Positions 24,694 to 35,849 of a DNA stretch of 64,000 bases are shown piece by piece. Position numbers and translations under genes: made by a program. Origin of the DNA: Micropterus salmoides (taxonomy: Eukaryota > Chordata > Actinopteri > Centrarchiformes > Centrarchidae); the NCBI RefSeq assembly GCF_014851395.1, contig NW_024043372.1:7391490-7455489 (forward strand), in the 5' to 3' direction. The notes beneath the pieces were generated by a model. It was not told where the DNA came from. It did not search any database and saw nothing but the letters and a program-made list of their open reading frames with translations. Numbering within the stretch: position 1 is the first letter of the stretch; the number at the start of each line of letters is the position of its first letter.

Positions 24694-24890
24694 GGACAGT
24701 AGCTCAGTAGAGTGTGAAATGGCAACCCTGTGACCTGTGGGTCACAGGGTTGCCATTTCAATCCCCGACTACTCATGTGTCCTTGCTCCTGACGAGGTGG
24801 CTACTTGATCAGTAGTTCGCTGTATCGGTGTGCGAGTGTGTGTATGGGTGTTCTTTGGTTAAAAGTGCTATATAAATGCAGCTAATCACC
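24694..24890 (+). mobile_element. tRNA-derived SINE, family B, with internal palindrome
   Basis: The head GGGGACAGTAGCTCAGT is tRNA-like (A-box region). A B-box-like ATTTCAATCCCC lies at 24754-24765. The body has CCTTGCTCCTGACGAGGTGG and TGTGCGAGTGTGTGTATGGG. The tail, AAAAGTGCTATATAAATGCAG, matches the tail of the minus-strand L2 at 6.68 kb (GCGCTATATAAAT). Between the A and B boxes, a perfect 20-bp inverted repeat replaces the expected anticodon-arm sequence, so this copy is unlikely to be active. Confidence 0.75.
24716..24759. repeat. perfect 20-bp inverted repeat inside the SINE
   Basis: Left arm GAAATGGCAACCCTGTGACC (24716-24735), spacer TGTG (24736-24739), right arm GGTCACAGGGTTGCCATTTC (24740-24759). 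The arms are 20/20 complementary. The right arm runs into the B box, so it is probably the original, and the left arm an inverted copy made during replication or retrotransposition. Confidence 0.95.
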
Positions 24891-25769
24891 ATTTATATAT
24901 TCAGTGTGGTGGTTTCAGCTGTAGTGCTAAGCCTGTTGGTAGTTGCTGTCCATGGTGCTGAAATACAGTATTTAGCCCTATAGGTCTAATCTGTGTTATC
25001 TAAAGGTTTCTTTCTTTCATCTCCGCTATGCTGAGTTTTTTTGTGAGGGCCTTGGCAGTCTCCCCATGTGTGTATGGTTTGTTCTGCAATCATAGTAGTC
25101 TAAATTGCTTGCAAATGCTGTTTGTCCGCCCAACTTGCTGTTGCATAGGGTTTGTGTCTGAAAGCACGGAGGCAAAATTTTTAGCACTGTTGTCTAATTG
25201 AAAGAAAGACTGAATGCAACTTTGTGTAAATGTCTTGCTTTTGGACATATTAAAGTAGCAGTATGCTATAAATAAAATAACATTTGGCATCCTTTGAATG
25301 TTGCACCTTTTGTCAGTATACCTGTATACTCACTGCAACTCTGTTTAAAGTAATCCACACCAGAACAAGGTGCTCCCAAGTATGACTTCCATGACTCAAA
25401 CAATCCTCAAAACATAAAACTAGTAGAGTGCAATAAAGGTATTCACTAAAGGTGGCACTACTCCAGCACTCGAGATCTTAAATGAAATGCTGACTAGGAG
25501 GTAAATTGCTGACTATTTGCCTTAGGTTTGGAAGTGTACCCACCCATAATGGCTGAATACTGTTTGCAATTCTTCATGGTATGCATCATACTGTGTACCT
25601 CTATGGATGTTTTTCACACTGCGGGTAACTTTGTGTTGCGGAGTTCAGCTAAACAGCCTCAGCACAATGTAGTGGTCAAAACAACCATTTTCTTTTCTTT
25701 TTTATTTCTTTGGCTTTAGCCCTGTGGAAATGACCTATGCAGGATGTTTCTGTGCCTTTTGCACAATGC
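24891..25769. other. non-coding stretch, nothing recognised
   Basis: The short frames at 25090-25290 and 25528-25719 have no recognisable domain or splice context. Confidence 0.5.
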
Positions 25770-25850
25770 ACTCTGGGATACGCGCCAGCCCCAACTCCCA
25801 TCCCCACCCCGACAACAGGAATCATTTGGTATGTAGGATGGATGGATGGG
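25770..25850 (+). mobile_element. RTE-type LINE 3' tail, second short copy
   Basis: CTCTGGGATACGCGCCAGCC, then C-rich sequence, then TAGGATGGATGGATGGG. This resembles the last 80 bp of RTE-like fish LINEs (compare 4181-4291), ending in the same (GATG)n. Strongly diverged. Confidence 0.5.
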
Positions 25851-25994
25851 ACGAATTTTTGTGTTGAGGGAGAGAGTGTTTCTTGGTTTCATGTCACTTC
25901 AAGCAACATTGGTCACCTTATGATCACCAACCGACAGGGGAGCCAAGAAATAAGTCATGGTGGGTTTCAGAGTTGGACGCTTTCATCTTTTGGC

Positions 25995-25997
<3 letters not shown>

Positions 25998-26030
<33 letters not shown>
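25998..26030. repeat. (CA)n microsatellite
   Basis: About 16 uninterrupted CA units. Confidence 0.95.
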
Positions 26031-26033
<3 letters not shown>

Positions 26034-26139
26034 CTGTTACATATACACATACAAGCCCACTAGACAGACTCTAAAGAAAAAAAACTAGGGCATCAAAAGT
26101 CCCGAAGGCTTTGAGCTACAATTTTTTGCATAATCAGGA

Positions 26140-26480
26140 GGGAAACTGAAAGAGGGAGAAGAGAGAGAGAATGCTGTAATTAAATTAGTGCATAAAGAAA
26201 AGGAGGAGGAGAACATGTGAAAACACGGATATCAGCTCTGACAGAACAGAACTAGACTGGAAGCACTAGACTGAGAACAGACCTGATCAAAGTCGATTAT
26301 AGAGACAGATTTTTATTTCTCTCTTCTTCTACAGTGTTAAAACACACACACCAACACACAGGCAGCCTACAGTTCAGCTGGTGTCAACAGGGAGGGGGGT
26401 TCCTTTGAGAGCGTAAACGGAGATAGAGGAGGAGGGTGAGAGAGAGAAAGAGACAGAGAGCGAGAGAGAGAGAAGTGCAT
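26140..26480. repeat. purine-rich region with GA runs
   Basis: GAGAGAGA runs at about 26158-26170 and 26432-26474, separated by mixed sequence. It directly precedes the possible exon at 26526 and could be its 5' UTR or promoter DNA, but no TATA box or initiator is clear. Confidence 0.5.
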
Positions 26481-26525
26481 GCAGACGACAGAAGGTCTTC
26501 CTCCCTCTTCCTCCCCTGCTCTTCC

Positions 26526-26616
26526 ATGAGGAGAGAATACACATCCAGTCTGGTACCGGTGTGGGAGAAAATGCTTTTTCTTCAGGCTATATTGAAGAGA
26601 AGGCTGCTGCAGAAAG
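26526..26616 (+). CDS. possible short 5' coding exon (speculative)
   Basis: An ATG at 26526 opens a 30-codon frame that reaches a good splice donor, CAGAAAG|GTAAAA (exon end 26616, phase 1). The peptide starts MRREYTSSLVPVWEKMLFLQ and is basic and leucine-rich near its end. I recognise no protein. The GA-rich DNA upstream would fit a 5' UTR. Against it: the start context is weak (TCC before ATG), the frame is short, and no matching downstream exon is visible. It could equally be chance. Confidence 0.2.
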
Positions 26617-29498
26617 GTAAAAAAAGACTAATATTCTTTCTCTTTTCTCTTCATTACTGTACTCATTAGTTCACTGTTTAGCGCTTACTGCTGCAACTTG
26701 GAAGCTCCCAAAACGCTCCAGGCTACTTTCCCTCTGTACGTCTGCTGCCATCGATCATTGTTTGATTGATCTATCTTGTACTTGATGCTTTTTGCGGGCT
26801 GCTGCCAGCTAAATATTCCCCTATCAGGCATGTGTTCCTCACTTTTTATAGTGATGACAGTGCTGGATATTTGAACACAGATAGGAGACAAGCTGTGTTT
26901 TTGTATGTGAGAGGGCAATCTTTTAACCTTGTGTGTAATGTCATCGTCTCCAAACACACTTTTACTGTCCCACAATCACCTCCTTCTCCTCTGCCCCCCA
27001 AAATACACAAACAAGTCTTGTTTTACTTGTTTAACATGGTACATTACTATTAGTTCTATAATATTTCTGTAAGGACTTAATGTTTACAAGGAATCAAATA
27101 GTAGTTAACAATTTCACTGTTGTGCTGTTTTTAATGTTATATGGCTTATCTTTGTGTATAGTAATGAACTGAATTGTTTTTCTTGCTTTATCTGCTCTAT
27201 TATACTGAGAATTCACTATTAGCCTCTAATGTTTACATATTGATTTGAGATGTGTGTGTGCCATTTAATAATATAGCGTATAGTGAGATTCATGTTCTTG
27301 ATCATATTTGTAAATATTTGTGGCTGATCATTGTGATTACTTGTGAATTATGGTAACATTATGGAATTAATTAAATGTTTTGCGTGCTGTAGTAACACTA
27401 ATATTCCCCTTTTCAGGACTTTAAGATTTTTATTCTCAAAAGTCAATTATTACTAAATAGTTTGGGTACCTGATTTTGTCTTTCATATGGCATCTATGAT
27501 GTTTTAATATGGTTATAATCCAATACACACCTAGGAGCACTGTTGTCTTTAAGTTTTTAAATGGTACTTAACGGAATTTGTCTTCTACAATATCTCTATA
27601 ATATCTCTGTGATATTCCCATCTTGTTTCTTTTTACTTTACTATTTAATTTTTAGCATATATTTTTCCATATAATATTTTATCAATTTAGTTGTGAAACT
27701 GTGGTTTCTACAGCTGGTTTTACCAGGGATGCATATGGCGCTGCTCCAGTCGCCTGTGTTTGTAGGAGAGAGATGTGCAGTTTTTCCCTCTTCCTCTTCT
27801 GCTGATTTATTTATGAATTTGGGGATCTATCGCTTTGATGTGAAGCCTGGAGATGCAGTGGAAATGGAGGCAAATGGGGACAAAACGCCGCCTATCGGCC
27901 TGTCGGGGTGCACTGCAGCCCGCCCTGGGATTAATATCATAACAACAACAATGTGAATACCCAGAAGAAAAGTTAAAGTTGCCTTTATTGCCACACAGTG
28001 TAAGAGATAAATCACTGTCATGTTTAATGCTGTGGAGATATTTCAGAAAGTGGCACAGTTCCACCAGATCAGTATATGTCAAAAGCCTAATGTCTCACTA
28101 ACTAGAAATAAGAGTATTCAAGTAACTTCTGGCAGGTGAAGAGAACAAATCTGACATTTCACTGCAGTGGGTTGCTCAGTCTGCAGTAAAAGCTGTGACT
28201 TTCACAATTACTGTAATGCAACTTCTTCACTAGAATGAACACTAGAGATGAATATTTCAGTGTGTACCACTGGTGTTCATGCATTAATATTCCTGTTTTA
28301 CGCATACAATGAGCTTTGAGAGACATTATAGTGAAAAGGACAAAGTTCAGAGCCACACAGCCATGACTGCATGAGGATTGCATGTGCACTCATACAGTAC
28401 AGATGTGCCCTGTGCGTCATTTAGTAGGAGCTCCGAGAAACATAAATTTTATAACCTGTGACTGTTAAAACACAGTGTCATTTGCTCAGCTTAGTTGGTA
28501 AAAAAGTGAAAAACAATAAAGATACAAAGATACTCTTCATTAAAAGTCCTTTCAAAATCCTCTATTCTAAACCATTTAAAAACACAATCGCTTGTGGAAA
28601 CAATCGGTTTCGGTTTTTAAAACAACACACCAGAAAACATCATCTGGATAAGGAAGAGCTAGCTTTGCATTCTTTGGTTCCTAGTTTGTATGTTACGTTT
28701 TTTGAATATGATTTTCAATTGGTGGTTGACAAGACATTAAACCATACATATGTGCTGTAATGTCATAGGTAAAAAAAACCTTGTCCCAACATGGCGGTCA
28801 GAGGTCAGAATTAGGATCTTGTCAGCTGTTCAGTGTCTTGTTCTGTTTTATAAGTCGTTCTCCTGCCAACACGAAGAATTTGAACACTTTTTCACTTAAT
28901 GCTCCAAGTGAGAAATGTTCCTTTATTCAGTCTAAAAAAACCACCAAGTTCCTCAAGTCATTCTGCAAAAGCTGGTATCAGTCGACGCTGTAGCTCTGCT
29001 TTATAGTGCTGCAGGGGCTACAGGTTGCCTGTGATTTTTTTCCACTGAGTCAAAGTCTCTCTGAAGCTTAATAATTCCAAGACATGCAGGTTTGCATGTG
29101 AAGTCACATCAAACCTTTTACACACTGAACCTCAGGGAATAACTGACCAATGGTGGCTGTGAACATGCCTTTCTTCTCGCTGGGTAGCTGATGGATATTC
29201 TGGAGATTAGCTGCCTGTCCACTGAGAATCTCTCGCTGCAGCCTCACAGAGCATCTGCAGGTTCCAGAGAGACACATTTCAGACTTAATAAGACTTGTTT
29301 AACACTTACCTGAACACTTACTTACCTACCACTTAATTTAAAAAAACAACTCAAAGAAATATAAAAATTTGTTCAAATCAAAGCTTAATAAAAAAGCTTA
29401 ATAGCTTAATTACATTTATGAAGCTATCTGCAATTCAGGAGACAATTTTTTGGGAAATAAAAGCAAAAACAGTTTTGAACATTAAGAAATTAAATGGT

Positions 29499-29500
<2 letters not shown>
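26617..29500. other. non-coding stretch, nothing recognised
   Basis: AT-rich DNA (27.0-27.7 kb especially). The frames at 26685-27053, 27693-28082 and 28458-28993 lie on both strands and resemble no family. No repeat or RNA gene is recognised. Confidence 0.5.
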
Positions 29501-29543
<43 letters not shown>

Positions 29544-29563
29544 CAGTATGTGTGTGTGTGTGT
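29501..29563. repeat. (GT)n microsatellite, two runs
   Basis: 17 GT units at 29501-29534, then GTATGTATGTACAGTAT, then a second GT run to about 29563. Confidence 0.95.
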
Positions 29564-31200
29564 ACAATTCTTTTACTCATATGCTGAAATTAGCTTTATA
29601 TTCAAGGATGTTTTTTTACCACTGGAAAGCAGAAGGTTGATTCCAGTCTTAACATCTTGCAATACTAAACATCAGAGCGATATAGAGTTATTCTTGCAAG
29701 AGCATGTGCCATTTAAGACGTGACATGTTTTTCATGCGATGACATTTATGAATGTGTTGGTAACATGTTGGTTATGAAACATGCATTGCTTTAATTTAGT
29801 TCTACAGTTGAGTATCAACAGAGTGTAAATTAGCGACTTGTAGCATACTGTAAAATATAAATATATATATGGTGTAGAAGCGAGAGTAGAATAGAAGTGA
29901 CTGGGCAGTGTGTTTGAGATATAGACTTGAGGCGAGCTCTGTAAATTATTCAACAGCTGAAATAGGCTGATTGACAACTGAGCTGAGTGTCCAACTTACT
30001 GAATGTAAGTGGAAGTTGAGCAGTGATGAGGAATGTGACTCAAAATTATGCGCCACAATTTCATCTTTTTTTGTACATAAATCCTTGAAACTTCTCTCTC
30101 ACTCCCATCACATCTTTCAGTGGCTGGCTTTTTCTCACCATCCATCTACATCTCTTCGGCTTCCTTCCAAAAGAAATTACTTTCCCACCCTTCCCCCACA
30201 CCTATTTCTTCTCCATCACATGACCTATTTCTGTTTTCCAAAAAGTATCACCATTTATTTTTTCAACATCTCCAATTATATAATTTCATTCTGCTATGAT
30301 GCATACTATTCAGTTAAATGATATAGCCTACAGTAGTGGCCTTGGTTATTCCTCTTTTTGTGCAAAATACAGAACTGATGATCAGTTAACCTGATGCTGC
30401 TGTATATTTAAATGTTTAAATCATAACTTCTTAAAAGATGTTATCCAAAGCTTGTGAAAGCATTTTTCCAAAAGCTGTTACTGCCTCTCTCATTTTTCTC
30501 ATTCTTCCCTTGTCTGCCTCTCTGCATTTTTATCTGTCTTTCTCCATCCATGTCCTCCCTCTCTTCCTGTCTACCCCTTTTCCTTCCTCACTCTCTCCCT
30601 CCGTCGCTCCTCTCAGCAATGCAGATGTGCTTTCTTTGATTTTGTCACCAGAGATTAATTAGCACTTTATTAGGAGTCCTATTTATACCTCCTGCCGAGA
30701 GAGGCAAAAAGAGAGAGAAATGCGGAGGGGAGGGAGAGGAGAGAAAGTGAGAGTTAGACTGATAGACTGAGGCAGAAATGTAGTTGAGACGCTGAAGACA
30801 AATGTGGTGAGATGATGGAAAAATAGAAAGAAGCGGGCCAAAAGTGAACGAGGGAGGGAAGAGGAAAGATCAGAAACATGCAGTATAAAAGAGAGTCAGG
30901 GAGGGAAAATGGCAACTGAATAAATGGAAAAAGTCAACAGAGAACACAGAAATAGAAAGATACGGTGTAATAAAAGAGAGAAAAGAGACAAAAAGATACA
31001 GAGAAAAAGAGGCAACAGGAAAGAGAAAGAAAGACAGGAAGAGGGGATGAACACTAAACCAGAAAACAGGTCATTAGTCACACCTGATTTAGTAGATAAG
31101 TAGTACATAATCCAGACTATAAGTATGTTTTCTTTCAAATCTTATAGACTGTATCTTATACACATTTAGGTACACTGTGATGCCAGTCTTTGCAGGATGG
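29564..31200. other. non-coding stretch; pyrimidine- then purine-rich
   Basis: 30.45-30.64 kb is C/T-rich and 30.70-31.04 kb is G/A-rich on the + strand. Both create long open frames (30438-30662; 30896-31138 minus) that would encode low-complexity L/S/F chains. I see no genuine gene. Confidence 0.6.
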
Positions 31201-31734
31201 CAGAGCCGGCCCTAGGCCTTCGGTGGCCCTAATCAAAATTTAATTGGAGGCCCCTCTGACTGTCTGGCGTCTGTCACTATATATGACACAGAAACATCTC
31301 TTGTTTTTAAATAAGACCTGATGAATCTTTCATACATTCTTAAACCTGCCATGTTTGTTTAGCACAAACACCAAAGCAAATTTCTTAAACCTACTTGGCA
31401 ATAAAGCTGAAACAATAACTAGTCTATACTCTACATTATATCTACTATGTTTGATCTCAGTAGACACTGATGAACTTAGTTCTGAATAAAAAGACTGATA
31501 AACTGATTTTGACCAAAGCTTACATCTTTAATAACAGCCAAACAGTTTAAGAGACAAAAACTACAAAACAGTTGATAGCATATTTTTTCTCAACCAGCTT
31601 CTTTATGAGTGATCTAAACATGATAGAAAAGACTTTTACTGTCTGAGTTTCTTTTTGGAAAAGTTTAAATGTCTCTGTCAACTTGTTGGTTTTACTGCTC
31701 ACCACATCAACATGTAACTGGTCATTAAGGACTG

Positions 31735-31965
31735 ATTAAGGACTGGCCAGTCAGCTGGATCCACTGGAGGAGTAAAAACAAGTAAACGGTATTGCTCTCC
31801 ACTTCAGTAGGCACAGGTAGACCTATGAGGAAGATTAACACAAAAAATAAGTAATTTTAGTAAGTTGACATGTTCATACATTTATTGTTGATGTAGGCCT
31901 AAACTTGCCAGCATTGTCAGCTTCTTGGGATGATACCAATGATGGAGGTGGAGGCTGATGGACCT
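31735..31965 (-). pseudogene. further hAT transposase exon relics
   Basis: The minus strand shows VHQPPPPSLVSSQEADNAG (about 31911-31965), bounded by an acceptor-like TTTCATAGCAG and a GC-type donor (GCTG|GCAAGT). Further on it shows TPPVDPADWPVL (about 31740-31780), then a stop after some 13 codons. The D-P-A-D/N-W-P-V-L motif just before the TTF-type finger is characteristic of this hAT group. A similar SQE/TQEVDTAG exon with donor GTAAGT lies at 32253-32290, so that exon seems duplicated. No finger or catalytic residues remain. Confidence 0.65.
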
Positions 31966-32667
31966 GCTATGAAATGATAAAAATAAATAAATTGACTGAA
32001 CTGAAATGACTTGTGTCCTTAGCTTAGATCTGGAGGATCTTATAATGCAAGACTATCTGCAAGAGTTTTATGCTGTCTTCTTGACTTTAGATAAGATGTC
32101 TTTTCAACACTGGCAGCTTTGGAGGAGGCTCCATAATGTTGCTCCAGAATCAGTCCTTTAAAACAGCTACTACACACTCCCTACCTGACAGATTGGATTT
32201 ATAATCAAAGGACAGGGCATCTCTATAGGTTTAACTAAAACACATAACTTACCAGCAGTGTCAACTTCTTGGGTTACATGACCGTGTTCAAACCAGGCCC
32301 ATCTGGTTTTGTTCTGTTAAATGCTTTATAACACCAGATGTGAACAGCTCAGCTCCATAGAAAATGTTAGATAAATAAAAGATAGGCTAATGGCTTAAAT
32401 TAAAGAAGACCCATGTCCTAATAACACTATTAACCTAATAAACTGATGTTAATAATACGAGTTAATCCTGTACTGTGGTATAATACTAATACTATACCAA
32501 TTTTTTTGCTATTGTTTGAAAAAGTTGTGATGCTAATTACTGTTAGCATTTAGTATAGCATTAGCATTGTTGATACCAGCGCGGCTAACTAAGGCCAATG
32601 TAAGACCTTTAGTTCAGATTATCTAAAAATATAGGCATAGGAAAACGGAGCCTGTGGGCTTACGTAC

Positions 32668-32758
32668 CTTTATCTTCTTGACTCCTCTCTTCTTCGATGC
32701 TCTTCTGTTGTCTTTTTACATGTCCAGACAAATATGATCTTCTATTGTCAGACATCAT
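32668..32758 (-). pseudogene. first exon of the hAT transposase relic
   Basis: On the minus strand, MMSDNRRSYLSGHVKRQQKS continues for 30 codons, without a stop, to a near-perfect splice donor AAAG|GTACGTAAG (phase 1). Many fish hAT proteins annotated as ZMYM1-like open in this way: a short basic S-D-x-R-x-Y-L-S-G-x-x-K-R segment before the TTF zinc finger. The first codons and the donor are intact although the rest of the gene is not. Confidence 0.7.
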
Positions 32759-32786
32759 AAGAGCCTGACTGACTCAGCGTAACAAG

Positions 32787-32791
32787 TGACG
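32787..32791. repeat. left target-site duplication of the solo LTR
   Basis: TGACG, identical to 33504-33508 on the other side of the LTR. A 5-bp duplication is usual for Gypsy-type integrases. Confidence 0.85.
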
Positions 32792-33503
32792 TGTCACGGG
32801 TTTGTGTGGTAGTTGAAAAGGTTGGTGGATCCAAATGCAGGACACTGAGCGGAGCAGGTACAGTTCACAAGGTTTATTGTGGCAAACAAAAGGCGAGCAC
32901 ACTTACTGGCAGAGTGGACTAACAGGTTGCGAAAAGGCCAACTAGAACAGGACAAACTGAATAATAGGCTTAATAATGAGGACAGAACAGACTAAGAAGA
33001 ATGATCAAAATCAGATTAAATAATGAAACTGACAGAGAACATAAATTGACACCTAGCAGACAGACAGTACCCAAGCACGCTGGTACAGAAGCTAATACAT
33101 CAGACAGGAACAGAACTGAACAAGAACTAAGGCAGGCACCAATATATTAACAGGACAGATCAAACCAGAACCAGCAGAAGACAGAACAACATAGACCAAC
33201 TCCACAAGATACAGACAGGACCAGATCAAAATGCAAACACACACCGAGAAGACTGGATACAAGACAACAGACAGACAGGAGTGAAACCCAAAACCCCACA
33301 GACTATATAACAGATATTGAACTGATCAAAAAGTAAACTCACAGCGAATTAAACTCAACAGAACAGATGACAGGACTAAAATGCAGATACAAAACCTCAG
33401 AATCAAGAACCAAAACCCAGAAACAGAGAAACAAGAATCCAATCACAGAGAAGGCACAGCCAAAATAATATAACACAGACAACCTCAGGACAGGATCGTG
33501 ACA
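32792..33503 (-). mobile_element. solo LTR of a Gypsy-type retrotransposon
   Basis: The 712-bp unit starts TGTCACG and ends CGTGACA (TG...CA with 7-bp inverted termini). It is flanked by perfect 5-bp direct repeats TGACG (32787-32791 and 33504-33508). In minus orientation it has a TATA-like TTATATAG (about 33302-33310) and a poly(A) signal AATAAA (complement of 32873-32878) about 80 bp before the end, as in an LTR with U3-R-U5 order. No internal gag-pol sequence and no second LTR are present: the product of LTR-LTR recombination. Gypsy rather than another LTR group is inferred from similarity to fish LTRs remembered from the literature. Confidence 0.8.
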
Positions 33504-33508
33504 TGACG
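33504..33508. repeat. right target-site duplication of the solo LTR
   Basis: TGACG, the partner of 32787-32791. Confidence 0.85.
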
Positions 33509-33785
33509 TCACAGGGTCAGTCCAGGTCAGTAGTCACGGGGAGGTCCGAGCGAGCTGACCTATGAGGGAAGCTGATTTTCCATAGTATATAACTAAATTA
33601 AATAACCACTATGCTTATTATGGTGCATAATATAGATAGCTTTCTTTCATTTTATTTTATTATTTTACACTTCTTTTTTCAGTGATTTCTTTCCACTACT
33701 AGCAAGCAGTGACTGTAGGGGACCCTCTGCTGGCTGCGGGGCCCTATGCCACCGCAAAGGGCGCTTAGTGGCTGGCTTGGCTCTG

Positions 33786-35260
33786 CAAGATGAACTGAAG
33801 AAAAGTGGGTGGTGGGGAGAGAGAGTGAGATCAGGGGATATGGATGAAAGATTATGAAAGAGAGACAGAAGTGAATAAAACAAAAGGAGTGGGAAGGGAA
33901 AAAAGACAATTCAGAGTTTAAGATGTAGGTGTATATACATGAAGCGTGATGGGTGAGTAAGGGAAGAAGACAGAGGTGAGGGACAAGGAGTGCTTATTTC
34001 ATTTTCAATTTATGCCCACACAGTGCACATCTAAAAGTTCAATCAGTTCACCACTATTTTTCTATTCATTCCTTCAGCAATGAGGTGCAATAAAATGCTT
34101 CATTCACAACAAGACCAACAAGAAATGCTGAAGGAATTGCGAGAGGGAACTGTGAAAGAACATTTTGTATTTTAAAGATTGTAGAATGAATAAATTGAAA
34201 CAACAGGGTTTAATCTCACTGATGAATTTCTGGGCTAAACCTACATGCCACAATCATATTGATACATGAGTTCTGACTGCAGGCTCTTGAGACTTACCCA
34301 CTTTAAAATGCTACCCATCTGTCAGGAACAAGCTGCAGTAGGACAGCTAGTTTGAGGGTGGCAGAGTTGACTGGCTTTAGCACTGGCTTTGCCCATTAGG
34401 AACAAACAACAGAAGCTGCATTTATTTCTTATGCTTATCAGCAGCACTGTCTGTTCGGTGCTATACTCTTCGATGCCAGAATGAAATGAGACACAATAAC
34501 ACGAAGAGAAAAAAAAAGTAAAGAAGAAATCATATGAGAAAAAGCAATATGGGAGATAAGGTTAGAGGAGAACAAGAAAAAAACAAGGGCATAAAAGAAT
34601 GAGTAAAATACAAATGAAGAGGTACCAACGAAAAAAGGGCTGAAACACCACAGTGACAGACAGAGAGAGGTAAGGACTGGAATAAATGACAGTGGGGTTA
34701 AAAGATGAAAAACAGCCCCCAGGACTTGAGAACAAGCGAGACTAAAAGAGCAAGCAAGAGGGAGGAGAAACAAAATAAGACCCGAATGAAAGAGAGGGAG
34801 AGAGAGAAATTGAGGAAGTGATGACAGGCTGTGTTGCATATTAGGGTTAAAGAACGAAAGCAGAGACAAGTGCCTGTGTCGTTTGGTAGTAAAAGGCAGA
34901 TAAAGTCCTGGGCTGACGCTTTCAAGAAGCCCTTTCAAAAACCTTTTCAAAAACTGTTGTTTGGCCTCAGCCCCCAGAAGTCGGCTGCCAGTGACAACAA
35001 TGAGACCACAGAAAAAATAATATGGCCAACAAATACAAGTCACAAGAGGAAGAGACAGAAATAGAGAGAGGGACAGTGAGATAGAGGCATCACACGTTTG
35101 GTATGCTGGCCTCATTATGTCAAGGCAGGGTTACAAGAGAGCAAAAGAAGGAAGAAGAGGAGACCTAGGGTAGAGTAAGATTTAGAAATAGAATGAAATA
35201 AGGAGAGAGAGACAGAAGGGATGAAAGGGCTTTAAGGACAGAAGAAATGTATGAGATGCT
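33786..35260. repeat. long purine-rich region (not a gene)
   Basis: The + strand is dominated by A and G over about 1.4 kb. A 225-codon minus-strand frame (34438-35115), the longest in the window, is open only because its strand is pyrimidine-rich. It would encode an S/L/F-rich chain with no domain. No splice structure supports it. Confidence 0.7.
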
Positions 35261-35849
35261 ACTTGTGTAGGCTTTATGTTATTGATATTAGCTCATTTGA
35301 AAAGCATGTTATGGTTAACATCATCTCTCAGTGAGACTGCCATGACCAGAAAAGAAACAGCAGAACAGGTTGTTTGATGCCTAAAGTTACCTATTGTATG
35401 TTTACCTTGGCCTGACAAGATGGCCTTTTCTGTACAAATAATGACTTTTGTCTCTGAAAACCAGAGTTGTAATGTGCTGTAAAACAACAGCGTCATGTTT
35501 TTGTTTTTAACCTTTCCTTAACTTTAAGCAGTTTTAGTTGGCTGAACTTGACCACATCTTAATTTTAGGTGGCAGAACAAAATACTAAATTTTTTAAAAT
35601 GTTTGTGCTATATCAACAAGAATGCTCATATGGATTGTTTTGGAAGGCAATGAAGAAGACCTATTTGGTTGTTTTGTTTGGAGGACTTGTTGCAAGAAAC
35701 TGATAATAGATGACACATAGTTCATGTTGCTGCACAGCACAAGCTCAAATGGCATCACTGATAATTACCATGTCCTTATATCATACAATAACAAATGCTG
35801 TTCGTCATAGCTATCAAAAAACATCTCTCATGACTGTTTTCGCCGTCAT
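35261..35849. other. non-coding stretch, nothing recognised
   Basis: AT-rich DNA. The small frames at 35293 (minus) and 35710 (plus) have no recognisable domain. Confidence 0.5.

Larger units (their letters stand above)
31201..33785 (-). mobile_element. hAT DNA transposon with transposase relics
   Basis: The left end CAGAGCCGGCCCTAGGC faces a right end whose complement begins CAGAGCCAAGCCAGCC, then GGTGGCATAGGGCCCC. The flanking octamers CAGGATGG (31193-31200) and CAAGATGA (33786-33793) agree at 6 of 8 positions, fitting a decayed 8-bp target duplication, as expected for hAT. Minus-strand remnants of a transposase with TTF-type N-terminus lie inside, in order, at 32668-32758, 32253-32290, 31911-31965 and 31735-31790. 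The catalytic region is gone. The total of 2585 bp includes the 712-bp LTR plus one 5-bp target duplication, so the element itself is about 1.87 kb. Confidence 0.75.

Noticed and set aside
34438..35115. 225-codon minus-strand open frame, the longest in the window
   Set aside because: It lies in DNA that is purine-rich on the + strand, so its strand is pyrimidine-rich and poor in stops. The product is an S/L/F-rich chain with no domain, and there is no splice or promoter context.
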